Source: Syntrophomonadaceae bacterium (GTDB lineage: Bacteria > Bacillota > Syntrophomonadia > Syntrophomonadales > Syntrophomonadaceae). From it: a stretch of DNA of 16,297 nucleotides. Both the position numbers and the translations under genes were made by a program. The DNA is taken from assembly GCA_012840625.1 (NCBI GenBank), contig DUSB01000060.1, positions 1 to 16,297 on the forward strand. Reading direction: 5' to 3'. Shown here piece after piece: positions 6,132 through 12,618 of the stretch (its first letter is position 1; every line of letters starts with the position of its first letter). The notes under the pieces are model-generated. The model ran no database searches. It worked only from the letters and a program-made list of their open reading frames with translations, and was not told the DNA's origin.

Positions 6132-8310
6132 CCCGGGGGGAATGGAATTCACTTCTTGCTGCTATACCAGCCGGGGGGGGATGGAAATACAACGCGAAGT
6201 TGAAGAGGTTGAGGTTAGCGGAGCCAGTGACTATATATTGGAGCAGATTGACCAGCAAAAAGGGGCGCTCTTTTCCAGCAGCTACGAATACCCCGGCCGC
6301 TATACTCAATGGGATATCGGGTTTGTAGATCCCTGCCTGGAGCTGCGGGCACGGCAACAAGAATTTATCATAAAGGCCTTAAACCCCAATGGGAGTAGTT
6401 TGCTATCTTCCATCTATCATTCCCTGGCTTCCGATGCGGCTGTGCTTGAGGTGTCATATAGCAAAAGGACCGCGTGTACCCTTCAGGGTATCCCCACAAT
6501 ATACGGGAAGATAAGAGCACAGGACGGTTTTTTTGCGGAAGAAGAGCGCAGCCGCCAGGCCAGTGTATTTGCGGTAATCAGGGCAATTAAGGAACTGCTG
6601 GCTGCGGATGAAGAACGTTTTTTGGGGTTATATGGAGCTTTTGGCTATGATCTGATTTTTCAGTTTGAACCTATGGATTTAAAACACCAACGCTCTCATG
6701 ATCAGTGGGATCTGGTACTTTACCTGCCGGATAACCTTCTGGTAGTAGATCACCGTATGCAAAGGGCGTATCAGCTGAGCTATTCATTTACTCCTGCAAC
6801 AGCAGGTGAGCTGGAATTACCGCGAGCCCAGCAAACCAACCCTGGTAATTTAGTATCACAGTTACCACAATACGAACCAGGTCGCTATGCCCGTAAAGTA
6901 GAACTGGCTAAATCAGCTTTTAAAAAGGGGGAACTTTTTGAAGTGGTTTTATCCCAAACCCTATATAAGCCTTGCCCGGATTCTCCTTCCCGGGTGTTCA
7001 GACGCCTGCGTTCCCTTAATCCCAGTCCTTATGGCTTTATTATCAATCTGGGGTCAGAATTTTTAGTCGGAGCTTCGCCGGAGATGTATGTTCGGGTAGA
7101 AGGGCGAAGAGTGGAAACGTGTCCGATTTCCGGTACCATCGAAAGAGGCCGGGATGCACTGGAGGATGCGGCTCAGATTAGACAACTGTTAAATTCTAGT
7201 AAAGATGAAGGGGAGCTTACCATGTGTACCGATGTTGACCGCAACGATAAGTCGCGCATCTGCGAACCAGGCTCAGTACGGGTAATAGGCCGGCGGCAGA
7301 TTGAGGTGTATTCTCATGTCATTCATACGGTAGACCATGTGGAAGGATACCTGCGGGAGGGATTTGATGCTCTGGATGCATTTCTCACCCATATGTGGGC
7401 GGTAACGGTGACTGGTGCTCCTAAACGGGCAGCCATCAAATGGCTGGAGGAAAACGAAGACTCACCCCGGGGATGGTACGGGGGAGCGATAGGATTTTTT
7501 ACCTTTAACGGTAATTTAAACACCGGCTTAACTCTGCGGACGATTAACATTAAGCAGGGTAGAGCCGAAATTAGAGCCGGGGCTACGCTATTATATGATT
7601 CCATTCCCGCAAATGAAGAAAGCGAAACTCATATGAAAGCGGCAGCCCTGATTAAAGCTCTGCAGAGTCTTAATGCGGTTAGGAAACCTGGAAGTGATAG
7701 CCCGATTCAAGCAGGCCGGGATAAGAAAATATTACTGGTAGACCACGAGGATTCCTTTGTGCATACTCTGGCCGATTATTTCCGCCAAACTGGAGCACAA
7801 GTAGAGGTAATCCGCTGGCATCTGGCACCAGATATTATCCAAACAGATAAAAATATGGACCTAGTTGTGCTCTCACCCGGACCGGGATGCCCGGCTGACT
7901 TTAACAGCGAAGAGACCATCTGGTGCTGTCTGGATAACGACATTCCTATTTTTGGCGTATGCTTGGGTTTACAGGCTATAGTTGAATATTTTGGGGGTCA
8001 ATTGGCCGTGCTTGACTATCCCATGCATGGTAAGAGCAGTAGGGTTAGCCTGCTGCAAACAGGAAACTTGGGGGAAACAATTCCCCGGGAATTTACGGTA
8101 GGACGCTACCATTCATTATATGCAGCCTCAATCCCCGATTGTCTTAAGGCGACGGCTGTATCGGAGGATAATGTGGTAATGGCAGTGAAACATCGGCAAT
8201 TACCCATAGCGGCGGTACAATTTCATCCCGAGTCTATCCTCAGCGCCCGGGATAATCTGGGTCTGAGGATAATAATGAACGTAACTGCTCAACTGGCAGG
8301 CAAAAAATAA
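6118..8310 (+). CDS. trpEG: Fused anthranilate synthase TrpE-TrpG
   Basis: Makes anthranilate from chorismate, with ammonia from glutamine, in one 730-residue chain. The N-terminal part (about 1-520) is TrpE: FSSSYEYPGRYTQWD near residue 50, GASPEMY, PISGTIERG, TMCTDVDRNDKSR, IHTVDHVEG (402-410), and AGATLLYDS. The C-terminal part, from about 536, is a class I glutamine amidotransferase with SPGPG, the nucleophile C615 in GVCLGLQ, and H703/E705 in FHPES. The sequence style matches fused TrpE(G) enzymes of rhizobia and relatives more than the separate Bacillus subunits. The start at 6118 follows GGAGAGGAG; a longer frame from 6043 lies inside aroF and is rejected. A G8 tract (6173-6180) lies near the N-terminus. 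Confidence 0.95.
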   Translation: MNRYSPGGMEFTSCCYTSRGGMEIQREVEEVEVSGASDYILEQIDQQKGALFSSSYEYPGRYTQWDIGFVDPCLELRARQQEFIIKALNPNGSSLLSSIYHSLASDAAVLEVSYSKRTACTLQGIPTIYGKIRAQDGFFAEEERSRQASVFAVIRAIKELLAADEERFLGLYGAFGYDLIFQFEPMDLKHQRSHDQWDLVLYLPDNLLVVDHRMQRAYQLSYSFTPATAGELELPRAQQTNPGNLVSQLPQYEPGRYARKVELAKSAFKKGELFEVVLSQTLYKPCPDSPSRVFRRLRSLNPSPYGFIINLGSEFLVGASPEMYVRVEGRRVETCPISGTIERGRDALEDAAQIRQLLNSSKDEGELTMCTDVDRNDKSRICEPGSVRVIGRRQIEVYSHVIHTVDHVEGYLREGFDALDAFLTHMWAVTVTGAPKRAAIKWLEENEDSPRGWYGGAIGFFTFNGNLNTGLTLRTINIKQGRAEIRAGATLLYDSIPANEESETHMKAAALIKALQSLNAVRKPGSDSPIQAGRDKKILLVDHEDSFVHTLADYFRQTGAQVEVIRWHLAPDIIQTDKNMDLVVLSPGPGCPADFNSEETIWCCLDNDIPIFGVCLGLQAIVEYFGGQLAVLDYPMHGKSSRVSLLQTGNLGETIPREFTVGRYHSLYAASIPDCLKATAVSEDNVVMAVKHRQLPIAAVQFHPESILSARDNLGLRIIMNVTAQLAGKK

Positions 8311-8392
8311 ATCCGAGGCAAGTTTATACTGGTTAATAGTATAGCAGTGGTTTCTCTGACCTGGATACTCGCAAAGTACTCTTTAATCTTGA

Positions 8393-8418
8393 GGGGCCTT
8401 CACCAGAAGGCCCCTTTT
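8393..8418 (+). terminator. Intrinsic terminator of the trp operon
   Basis: GGGGCCTT (8393-8400) pairs with AAGGCCCC (8407-8414); C8401-G8406 closes a 4-nt loop, and TTTT follows. It lies 82 nt after the trpEG stop. The convergent gene ends at 8420, directly beside it, so the hairpin may also shield that gene, although the minus-strand tail has few T residues. Confidence 0.9.
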
Positions 8419-8419
8419 G

Positions 8420-8890
8420 CTAAGGTGTTTCTACAGATGTTGCTACAAAAATGAAGTCGACTGATAAGTTGATGTTATTTAAGGCTGAGCCGACCGTTGT
8501 AGGTAGGGTGAAAGTCATTTGCACATCTTCAGAACTTGCTAAAGCAAGTTCCCGGCCTTCAGCCGGTTGGTCTATTAAACCGCTTAGACTTCCTGTATAT
8601 AAAGCTACAGGAGGATCATCAATTACCTCCACATTGACCTCAAGATAATGGGCTAGGATGGCTCCCAAGCTGTCGGTGGTAGGGCTAACTCCGGTCCAGT
8701 GGGCGGTAATGAAGTATTTCTCATCGACACTGCCCGTATTTTCTACGGTGAACGGCGTAGGGAGTGAAACTTCGTCGCCCGGAACTAAGTCGGTTTCATT
8801 AATAGCTCCAGTATCAGGGGTTACAGTGATCTGAACATCAGCTGAACCCAAGTCACTGTCTGTAGATTGCACTGTATAAGTCAAGGCCAT
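8420..8890 (-). CDS. TasA/CalY-like hypothetical protein without signal peptide
   Basis: A 156-residue, acidic, Ser/Thr/Val-rich protein with no cysteine and a probable all-beta fold. VPGDEVSLPTPFTVENTGSV (36-55) follows the pattern of TasA/camelysin-type and related spore or biofilm surface proteins, which have PGD, then a hydrophobic stretch, then NTG. Those proteins carry an N-terminal signal peptide cut by SipW; here the chain starts MALTYTVQST and lacks one. A good AAAGGAG ribosome binding site precedes the ATG, so the start seems right. It is convergent with the trp operon and divergent from the gene at 9138. The family assignment rests only on pattern and is tentative; the function is unknown. 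Confidence 0.75.
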   Translation of the reverse strand: MALTYTVQSTDSDLGSADVQITVTPDTGAINETDLVPGDEVSLPTPFTVENTGSVDEKYFITAHWTGVSPTTDSLGAILAHYLEVNVEVIDDPPVALYTGSLSGLIDQPAEGRELALASSEDVQMTFTLPTTVGSALNNINLSVDFIFVATSVETP

Positions 8891-8939
8891 TAGGTATCAA
8901 CTCCTTTCCAATTGTTTTACTTCAATATAATATGAACCA

Positions 8940-8981
8940 GAATATCTTTTGTTACTGGTTGCCAGTAAATTCCTGATATTC
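8940..8981. promoter_or_regulatory. Nested inverted repeat between divergent genes
   Basis: GAATATC (8940-8946) is the reverse complement of GATATTC (8975-8981). Inside it, TTACTGG (8952-8958) is the reverse complement of CCAGTAA (8962-8968) around TTG. The pairs are nearly concentric. The site lies about 50-90 nt upstream of the minus-strand TasA-like gene in a 247-nt divergent intergenic region, so it could be an operator for either gene or an RNA hairpin. No regulator is identified. Confidence 0.4.
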
Positions 8982-9137
8982 CACAAAAGAAAGGGTAAAC
9001 GGGTGAAACGGTCTGTAGCAAATTAAAAATTATGTTCATACTATGTAGATAGATGGCTGGAAAAAGCATATCAGTCATGTAATATTTTGCCTGAAGGTGT
9101 TATGGGTGCCGGGTGCGAATAATGAAAGGAGCAGAAA

Positions 9138-9626
9138 ATGTTTACATCCCTGGTCGTTGTAACTGGGAACTTAATAGGTACTGGGGAATGGGTGACTGTC
9201 ACAGTAAGTATGGAGTTTTTCATTACTTTGCGATTAGTCAGTTATAAAGAAATCCGTGTTTATGGGTTTCCTGACTGTGAAAAAGATGCGACAGATCTTC
9301 TGGCATGGGTTATCGAGAAAAAGATTAAAACGTGGAGAGAAGTAAAAGCAAAGGTCGCTCTGAAAGCAGATAAAGAAACCTTAATCAATATACTGGAAAT
9401 TAAACCTTGCCATCTGCGTGTTCATGATTATAACATCTACTACCATTCGGACTACATAATCGTTACCGCTATCCTAGTTTACGACTTGGTGATCCTGTAT
9501 CTCGATAACAACGTCTATAAACTGAAATACGTGAAGAATATGTTTGTACCCTATCAGCAGAGGGTAAATATAATTCCGTCTTTTCAAGCCCAACCTGTAA
9601 TTACGTATGAAATTCAGACAGGATAA
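9138..9626 (+). CDS. Hypothetical protein, possible SPOCS (DUF3794)-like domain
   Basis: 162 residues; I do not recognise it firmly. There is no signal peptide, though the N-terminus is hydrophobic (MFTSLVVVTGNLIG). The middle part (about 55-90) is Lys-rich and helical. The C-terminal part alternates beta strands: IIVTAILVYDLVILYLDNNVYKL (about 106-128), then VPYQQRVNI and PVITYEI. This recalls SPOCS/DUF3794 domains of spore-coat and LysM-type proteins, but the match is weak. ATG 9138 has a good AAAGGAG Shine-Dalgarno. It is divergent from the TasA-like gene and is followed by a palindromic repeat cluster rather than a clear terminator. Confidence 0.7.
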   Translation: MFTSLVVVTGNLIGTGEWVTVTVSMEFFITLRLVSYKEIRVYGFPDCEKDATDLLAWVIEKKIKTWREVKAKVALKADKETLINILEIKPCHLRVHDYNIYYHSDYIIVTAILVYDLVILYLDNNVYKLKYVKNMFVPYQQRVNIIPSFQAQPVITYEIQTG

Positions 9627-9700
9627 ATTTAAGTGAACACAAACACAAACAGGGGGACGTTCTTTTTGTTTGCCTTGCCATACACACTGGCACTTAAATT
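9626..9700. repeat. CAAAC/GTTTG palindromic repeat, copy 1, with flanking inverted repeat
   Basis: The core, 9646-9672, begins CAAACAGGGGGACGTTC and ends GTTTG. It is the same sequence as each arm of the large palindrome at 11667-11740, but here a single arm. It is flanked by a perfect 10-bp inverted repeat, AATTTAAGTG (9626-9635) and CACTTAAATT (9691-9700). It begins in the stop region of the 162-residue gene. No transposase gene is near. Confidence 0.75.
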
Positions 9701-9701
9701 A

Positions 9702-9732
9702 CTTATAGGCAATAACCTATGTTATTTATAAG
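9702..9732. promoter_or_regulatory. AT-rich hairpin upstream of mop
   Basis: CTTATA (9702-9707) pairs with TATAAG (9727-9732), and AATAAC (9711-9716) with GTTATT (9721-9726), around loop CTAT, with a 3-nt bulge (GGC). The inner AATAAC-CTAT-GTTATT is a clean palindrome and could be an operator for the Mop gene starting at 9827. There is no T-run to make it a terminator, and it does not look like a Moco riboswitch. Confidence 0.4.
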
Positions 9733-9757
9733 ATAATATGATTAGACATATGATAGC

Positions 9758-9763
9758 TATAAT
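9758..9763 (+). promoter_or_regulatory. Possible -10 element for mop
   Basis: A consensus TATAAT lies 64 nt before the mop start, in an AT-rich stretch. No convincing -35 hexamer stands 16-18 nt upstream, so this is weak. If used, transcription would start near 9770, downstream of the 9702-9732 palindrome, which would suit an activator or a repressor site there. Confidence 0.3.
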
Positions 9764-9826
9764 GATAATTTAATAATAACAACTTGTCCATACTACTTAT
9801 TGATAGCAGAGCAAAGGAGGATAAAA

Positions 9827-10243
9827 ATGAAAATTAGCGCCAGGAATCAGTTTAAAGGGAAAATTGAATCGGTGCAGGAAGGTGTAGTAAATGCCATTGT
9901 TACGCTAAAAACCGATGGGGGCGACATCATTACCGCTACTATTTCTTTAGAGGCAGTAAAAGAACTGGGACTTGCTGCCGGTAAAGAAGCTATTGCAGTT
10001 ATTAAGGCTACAGAAGTAATGATTGGTGTTGGCGAGATGAAGCTAAGCGCCAGGAATCAGTTTGAAGGTGAAATAGTAAAGGTTCAAGAGGGTGCAGTAA
10101 ATGCTATTGTTACCTTAAAGACTGATGGGGGGAATACCTTTACTTCCACGATTTCAATAGCTGCAGTAAAAGAGCTTGGTCTTGCACCGGGAGTTAAAGC
10201 TAAAGCTGTTGTTAAAGCTACATCGGTTATGATAGCTGTATAA
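9827..10243 (+). CDS. mop: Molybdate/tungstate-binding protein with two Mop domains
   Basis: A small cytoplasmic molbindin: 138 residues made of two Mop (TOBE-like) units, 1-68 and 71-138, both with the pattern SARNQF...VNAIVTLKTDGG...AVKELGLA...VKAT.VMI. Such proteins bind molybdate or tungstate oxyanions and buffer the metal for molybdopterin enzymes. The start at 9827 is chosen because AAAGGAGG lies just upstream and the first Mop unit begins at once with MKISARNQF; an in-frame ATG at 9800 would add nine residues without a Shine-Dalgarno. The nearby formate dehydrogenase operon is a likely user of the metal. It is convergent with lysR. Confidence 0.92.
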   Translation: MKISARNQFKGKIESVQEGVVNAIVTLKTDGGDIITATISLEAVKELGLAAGKEAIAVIKATEVMIGVGEMKLSARNQFEGEIVKVQEGAVNAIVTLKTDGGNTFTSTISIAAVKELGLAPGVKAKAVVKATSVMIAV

Positions 10244-10272
10244 ACCAGCAAATTAATACTAATTTGTATTAA

Positions 10273-10313
10273 AGGGCCTTGTGGTTTGAAAAAGCCACAA
10301 GGCCCTGGTTTTT
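10273..10313 (+). terminator. Terminator between mop and lysR
   Basis: A 12-bp perfect stem, AGGGCCTTGTGG (10273-10284) with CCACAAGGCCCT (10295-10306), is extended inward by three weak pairs. GG and then TTTTT follow, ending at 10313. It lies 29 nt after the mop stop and its T-run touches the convergent lysR stop codon. It probably works for mop and may partly serve lysR in the other direction. Confidence 0.88.
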
Positions 10314-11185
10314 CAAGATTCGTGGCATATGCTTATGAAATCCTGCATGGCATTGGTCAGAAGCTTATTCTTATGATATACAATGGTCAATTTTCTGCGT
10401 AAATCTATATCCTTTACTTTTAGCTCTTTTAAATTACCTGAAATAATATGTTCTTTTACCAGTAGAAAAGGTAATACGGCAATTCCCATCTTATTTATTG
10501 CTGCATTAATTAAGGCTGTGGCGCTGGTGCTTTCCCAATAGGGTTTAACAGATAATCCAATCTCATTCATCCTTAGTTCAAATAGATTTCTAACTCCGGC
10601 CCCTTTTTCTCGTAGTAATAGGTGTTCATTAGTAATATCATATGCAGTTACCTTTTTTTGGGCAAACAGGTGATGATCTGGTTCAGCAACAATTACGATA
10701 CGGTCATCACGAAAATAATCTTTTATTAAATCAGATTCATTTAATATTTCCTCAATAAGGGCAAGATCCAATTGGTTCTTTCTGAGCATTTCAATTAGAA
10801 CCGGGGCTTTGTTTATGACCACTCTGATTTCTGCATCGGGATATAAGTTCTTAAATTTATCAATGTATTCATGTACTAAGGCGGTACCAACGGTATAATT
10901 AGCTCCTATAGTAAGTTTTTCCTGAAAGGCTTCTTCCTTGAGGTTATCGTCTAATTCATCAACAAGTTTAATGATATGGGTAGCATATTTATATAATATT
11001 TCTCCTGATTCAGTTACATATAAGCGCCGGGATAGTCGCTCGAAAAGCAGAACCCCATAATATTCTTCCAGCTCTTTTACTGCCTGACTTATAGAAGGTT
11101 GAGTCATAAACAGTTTTTTAGCAGCAGCAGTCATATTTAGTTCATCATATACGGCTATAAATATTCTCAAATGTCGTATCGTCAT
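10313..11185 (-). CDS. LysR-family transcriptional regulator
   Basis: 290 residues. An N-terminal winged helix-turn-helix (about 1-60: LRIFIAVYDELNMTAAAKKLFMTQPSISQAVKELEEYYG) is followed by a substrate-binding domain (about 90-290). The length is typical. The start is placed at 11185 (MTIRHLRIF) because GAAGGAG stands just upstream; nine more in-frame codons exist to 11212. The target is not known. It is convergent with mop, divergent from the lipid-kinase remnant, and lies downstream of the formate dehydrogenase operon behind a terminator, so it may regulate mop, fdh or the lost gene. LysR proteins often control a divergent neighbour, which here is broken. Confidence 0.93.
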   Translation of the reverse strand: MTIRHLRIFIAVYDELNMTAAAKKLFMTQPSISQAVKELEEYYGVLLFERLSRRLYVTESGEILYKYATHIIKLVDELDDNLKEEAFQEKLTIGANYTVGTALVHEYIDKFKNLYPDAEIRVVINKAPVLIEMLRKNQLDLALIEEILNESDLIKDYFRDDRIVIVAEPDHHLFAQKKVTAYDITNEHLLLREKGAGVRNLFELRMNEIGLSVKPYWESTSATALINAAINKMGIAVLPFLLVKEHIISGNLKELKVKDIDLRRKLTIVYHKNKLLTNAMQDFISICHES

Positions 11186-11536
11186 GGCAGTTACTCCTTC
11201 CATAAATATCAATAATTAAGCTTCTGCTTGAGCAGTGGCTAAACATTTTGAAGTATCCAGGTGATAATCTAAAGGGGATTTATCCTGGCTATAGTCTTGA
11301 ATTTTTATGACAGCAAATTTGGGAAAATACTGTTCATTCTTATTTGCTGTTTTCTATCCAGTTTAGCGGTTACATCAGTGTTAGTCTGTATTTAAACAAC
11401 TGCTTCATGTTACTATACCAGATGGTTCGATACAGGTACCTATCTTTCTGCTAATTTTCTCTAAAATAAGTATTGGTCTTATTTATTAACTCGTATACAA
11501 TAAAGAGGGAGATTTTGTTGAAATTGTGGGGATTAG
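11186..11536. other. Intergenic region upstream of lysR
   Basis: 350 nt without a gene. A 12-bp palindrome CTGCTTGAGCAG (11224-11235) lies 39 nt upstream of the lysR start and could be an autoregulatory site. A weak plus-strand promoter, TTGGTC (11473-11478) with a 17-nt spacer to TACAAT (11496-11501), precedes the lipid-kinase remnant. I see no other structure. Confidence 0.4.
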
Positions 11537-11644
11537 ATGGCAAAGAATGATGGAAAAACAATTTTTATTGTAAATCCGGTTGCTGCAAACGGACGGACCT
11601 CAAGGAATTGGTGTAACTGTCAAATAAAAATGAACAAAAAATGA
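11537..11644 (+). pseudogene. N-terminal remnant of a diacylglycerol/lipid kinase gene
   Basis: Thirty-five codons. Residues 7-25 read KTIFIVNPVAANGRTSRNW, which matches the start of the DAGK catalytic domain (FIVNPxAGxGRxxKxW) in DgkB/YegS-type lipid kinases. After the tryptophan the sequence turns into unrelated residues (CNCQIKMNKK) and stops at 11642. The rest of the roughly 300-codon gene is missing; 22 nt later the palindromic repeat at 11667 begins. GGGG stands upstream of the ATG, a plausible ribosome binding site. Deletion or repeat insertion probably removed the gene body. Confidence 0.68.
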
Positions 11645-11666
11645 TAAATAACTTTGGACACCTAGA

Positions 11667-11740
11667 GCAAACAGGGGGACGTTCTTTTTGTTTGGTTTTC
11701 ATGAAGAAAAACCAAACAAAAAGAACGTCCCCCTGTTTGC
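11667..11740. repeat. Large palindromic repeat with 33-bp perfect arms
   Basis: Bases 11667-11699 are the exact reverse complement of 11708-11740, around an 8-nt loop. Each arm contains the CAAAC-GGGGGACGTTC-GTTTG unit found alone at 9646-9672, so the element is two head-to-head copies. It lies between a truncated gene and the terminator of the formate dehydrogenase operon. It looks like a REP/MITE-type element; the mobilising enzyme is not in the window. Confidence 0.85.
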
Positions 11741-11786
11741 AAAAGAAAAGCACGAAATAAGTAGCTAGACTACTTATTTCGTGCTT
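11741..11786 (-). terminator. Terminator of the formate dehydrogenase operon
   Basis: A 17-bp perfect stem, 11748-11764 with 11770-11786, has a 5-nt loop. On the minus strand it is followed by a T-rich tail (TTCTTTT at 11741-11747). It lies 34 nt after the fdhE stop. The plus strand shows no T-run, so it works for the minus-strand operon. Confidence 0.85.
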
Positions 11787-11820
11787 GATAAGCCGCTGGA
11801 TTTACCTTGAATGGGCTTCT

Positions 11821-12579
11821 CTAGTGGATTTGATCACTTTTTTTAGCATGTTCAGATAGCCAGAGTTCAGTGGCAAAATTTAATGGCAGTGTTCTGATAT
11901 CTTCCCATATATAATCTTGCACTAATGACTCGCGGGTATCGATCTCTTTAAAGTACTGTCCGCAAAGCTGGCAAACGACCATTTCAATACCGGGGAATGC
12001 TTCGTTTTTTAAATAGATTTGCTGTTTGGCGTCTTCGCTTCCACAATGTAAGCAGCCAATTCGGTTTACTTCCCATTCAAAGCCGCATAAGGTACAGTGC
12101 ATCGCTCTTTTTCCATTAGGTGGTGCCAAAACAGCCAGCGTGGAATCTTCGCCACAAACAGGGCAGGTGATACCACCATGGTCATGGAAGCTTGGGGCTG
12201 AGACTTTCTTCTCATTAGCCATCTGGCTGGCAAGGTGGGCTACACCCCTTACTGCCATTTGAAAACGGGCTGACATTTTTTCGTCCATTATATCCTGGCT
12301 TTCTTTAAACTGCTGCCACATTTCTTTGAGCTTAGCATCTGAGATCTGGACTTCTGCAGCCTGATTCAATCTTTGCCAGAGTTCGATTATTGCGTCTGAT
12401 GGCAAGTCGAGAATGGGTAGATATGGCGGTTTCTCAGCCATATTTAACATCTTAAGCCAGTATGAGCTTCGTTCCTGCTGCCAGAGATCAACTTGTTCCT
12501 TTAATAGTTTATAGTTTTGGTAAGCCTGTTCCATAGCCCCATCTTCGCTATTGGTCAATTTATTCTTTTTTGTATTCAT
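11821..12579 (-). CDS. fdhE: Formate dehydrogenase accessory protein FdhE
   Basis: Cytoplasmic protein needed to make active membrane formate dehydrogenases; in E. coli it is a rubredoxin-like iron protein that interacts with the catalytic subunit. The 252 residues have a helical N-terminal half and a zinc-ribbon-like C-terminal half with four CxxC pairs: C139/C142, C162/C165, C176/C179 and C203/C206. It is shorter than the E. coli protein (about 309 residues). GGGGAG precedes the ATG. It is the last gene of the operon, 39 nt after the cytochrome b gene, and a terminator follows. Confidence 0.93.
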   Translation of the reverse strand: MNTKKNKLTNSEDGAMEQAYQNYKLLKEQVDLWQQERSSYWLKMLNMAEKPPYLPILDLPSDAIIELWQRLNQAAEVQISDAKLKEMWQQFKESQDIMDEKMSARFQMAVRGVAHLASQMANEKKVSAPSFHDHGGITCPVCGEDSTLAVLAPPNGKRAMHCTLCGFEWEVNRIGCLHCGSEDAKQQIYLKNEAFPGIEMVVCQLCGQYFKEIDTRESLVQDYIWEDIRTLPLNFATELWLSEHAKKSDQIH

Positions 12580-12618
12580 TGAGAATCTCCCCTTAAATAC
12601 ACTATACCTGAATCAACA

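Noticed and set aside
9030..9045. Sporulation sigma-E/K-like -10 (CATACTAT) before the gene at 9138
   Set aside because: The motif is short and AT-rich, no matching -35 is convincing, and it lies about 100 nt from the start codon.
9702..9826. Molybdenum cofactor riboswitch upstream of mop
   Set aside because: Only a simple AT-rich hairpin is present; the multi-stem, GC-rich Moco riboswitch architecture is not seen.
11565..11753. 62-codon minus-strand ORF across the palindrome
   Set aside because: It consists mostly of the repeat arms translated and has no homology pattern or ribosome binding site.
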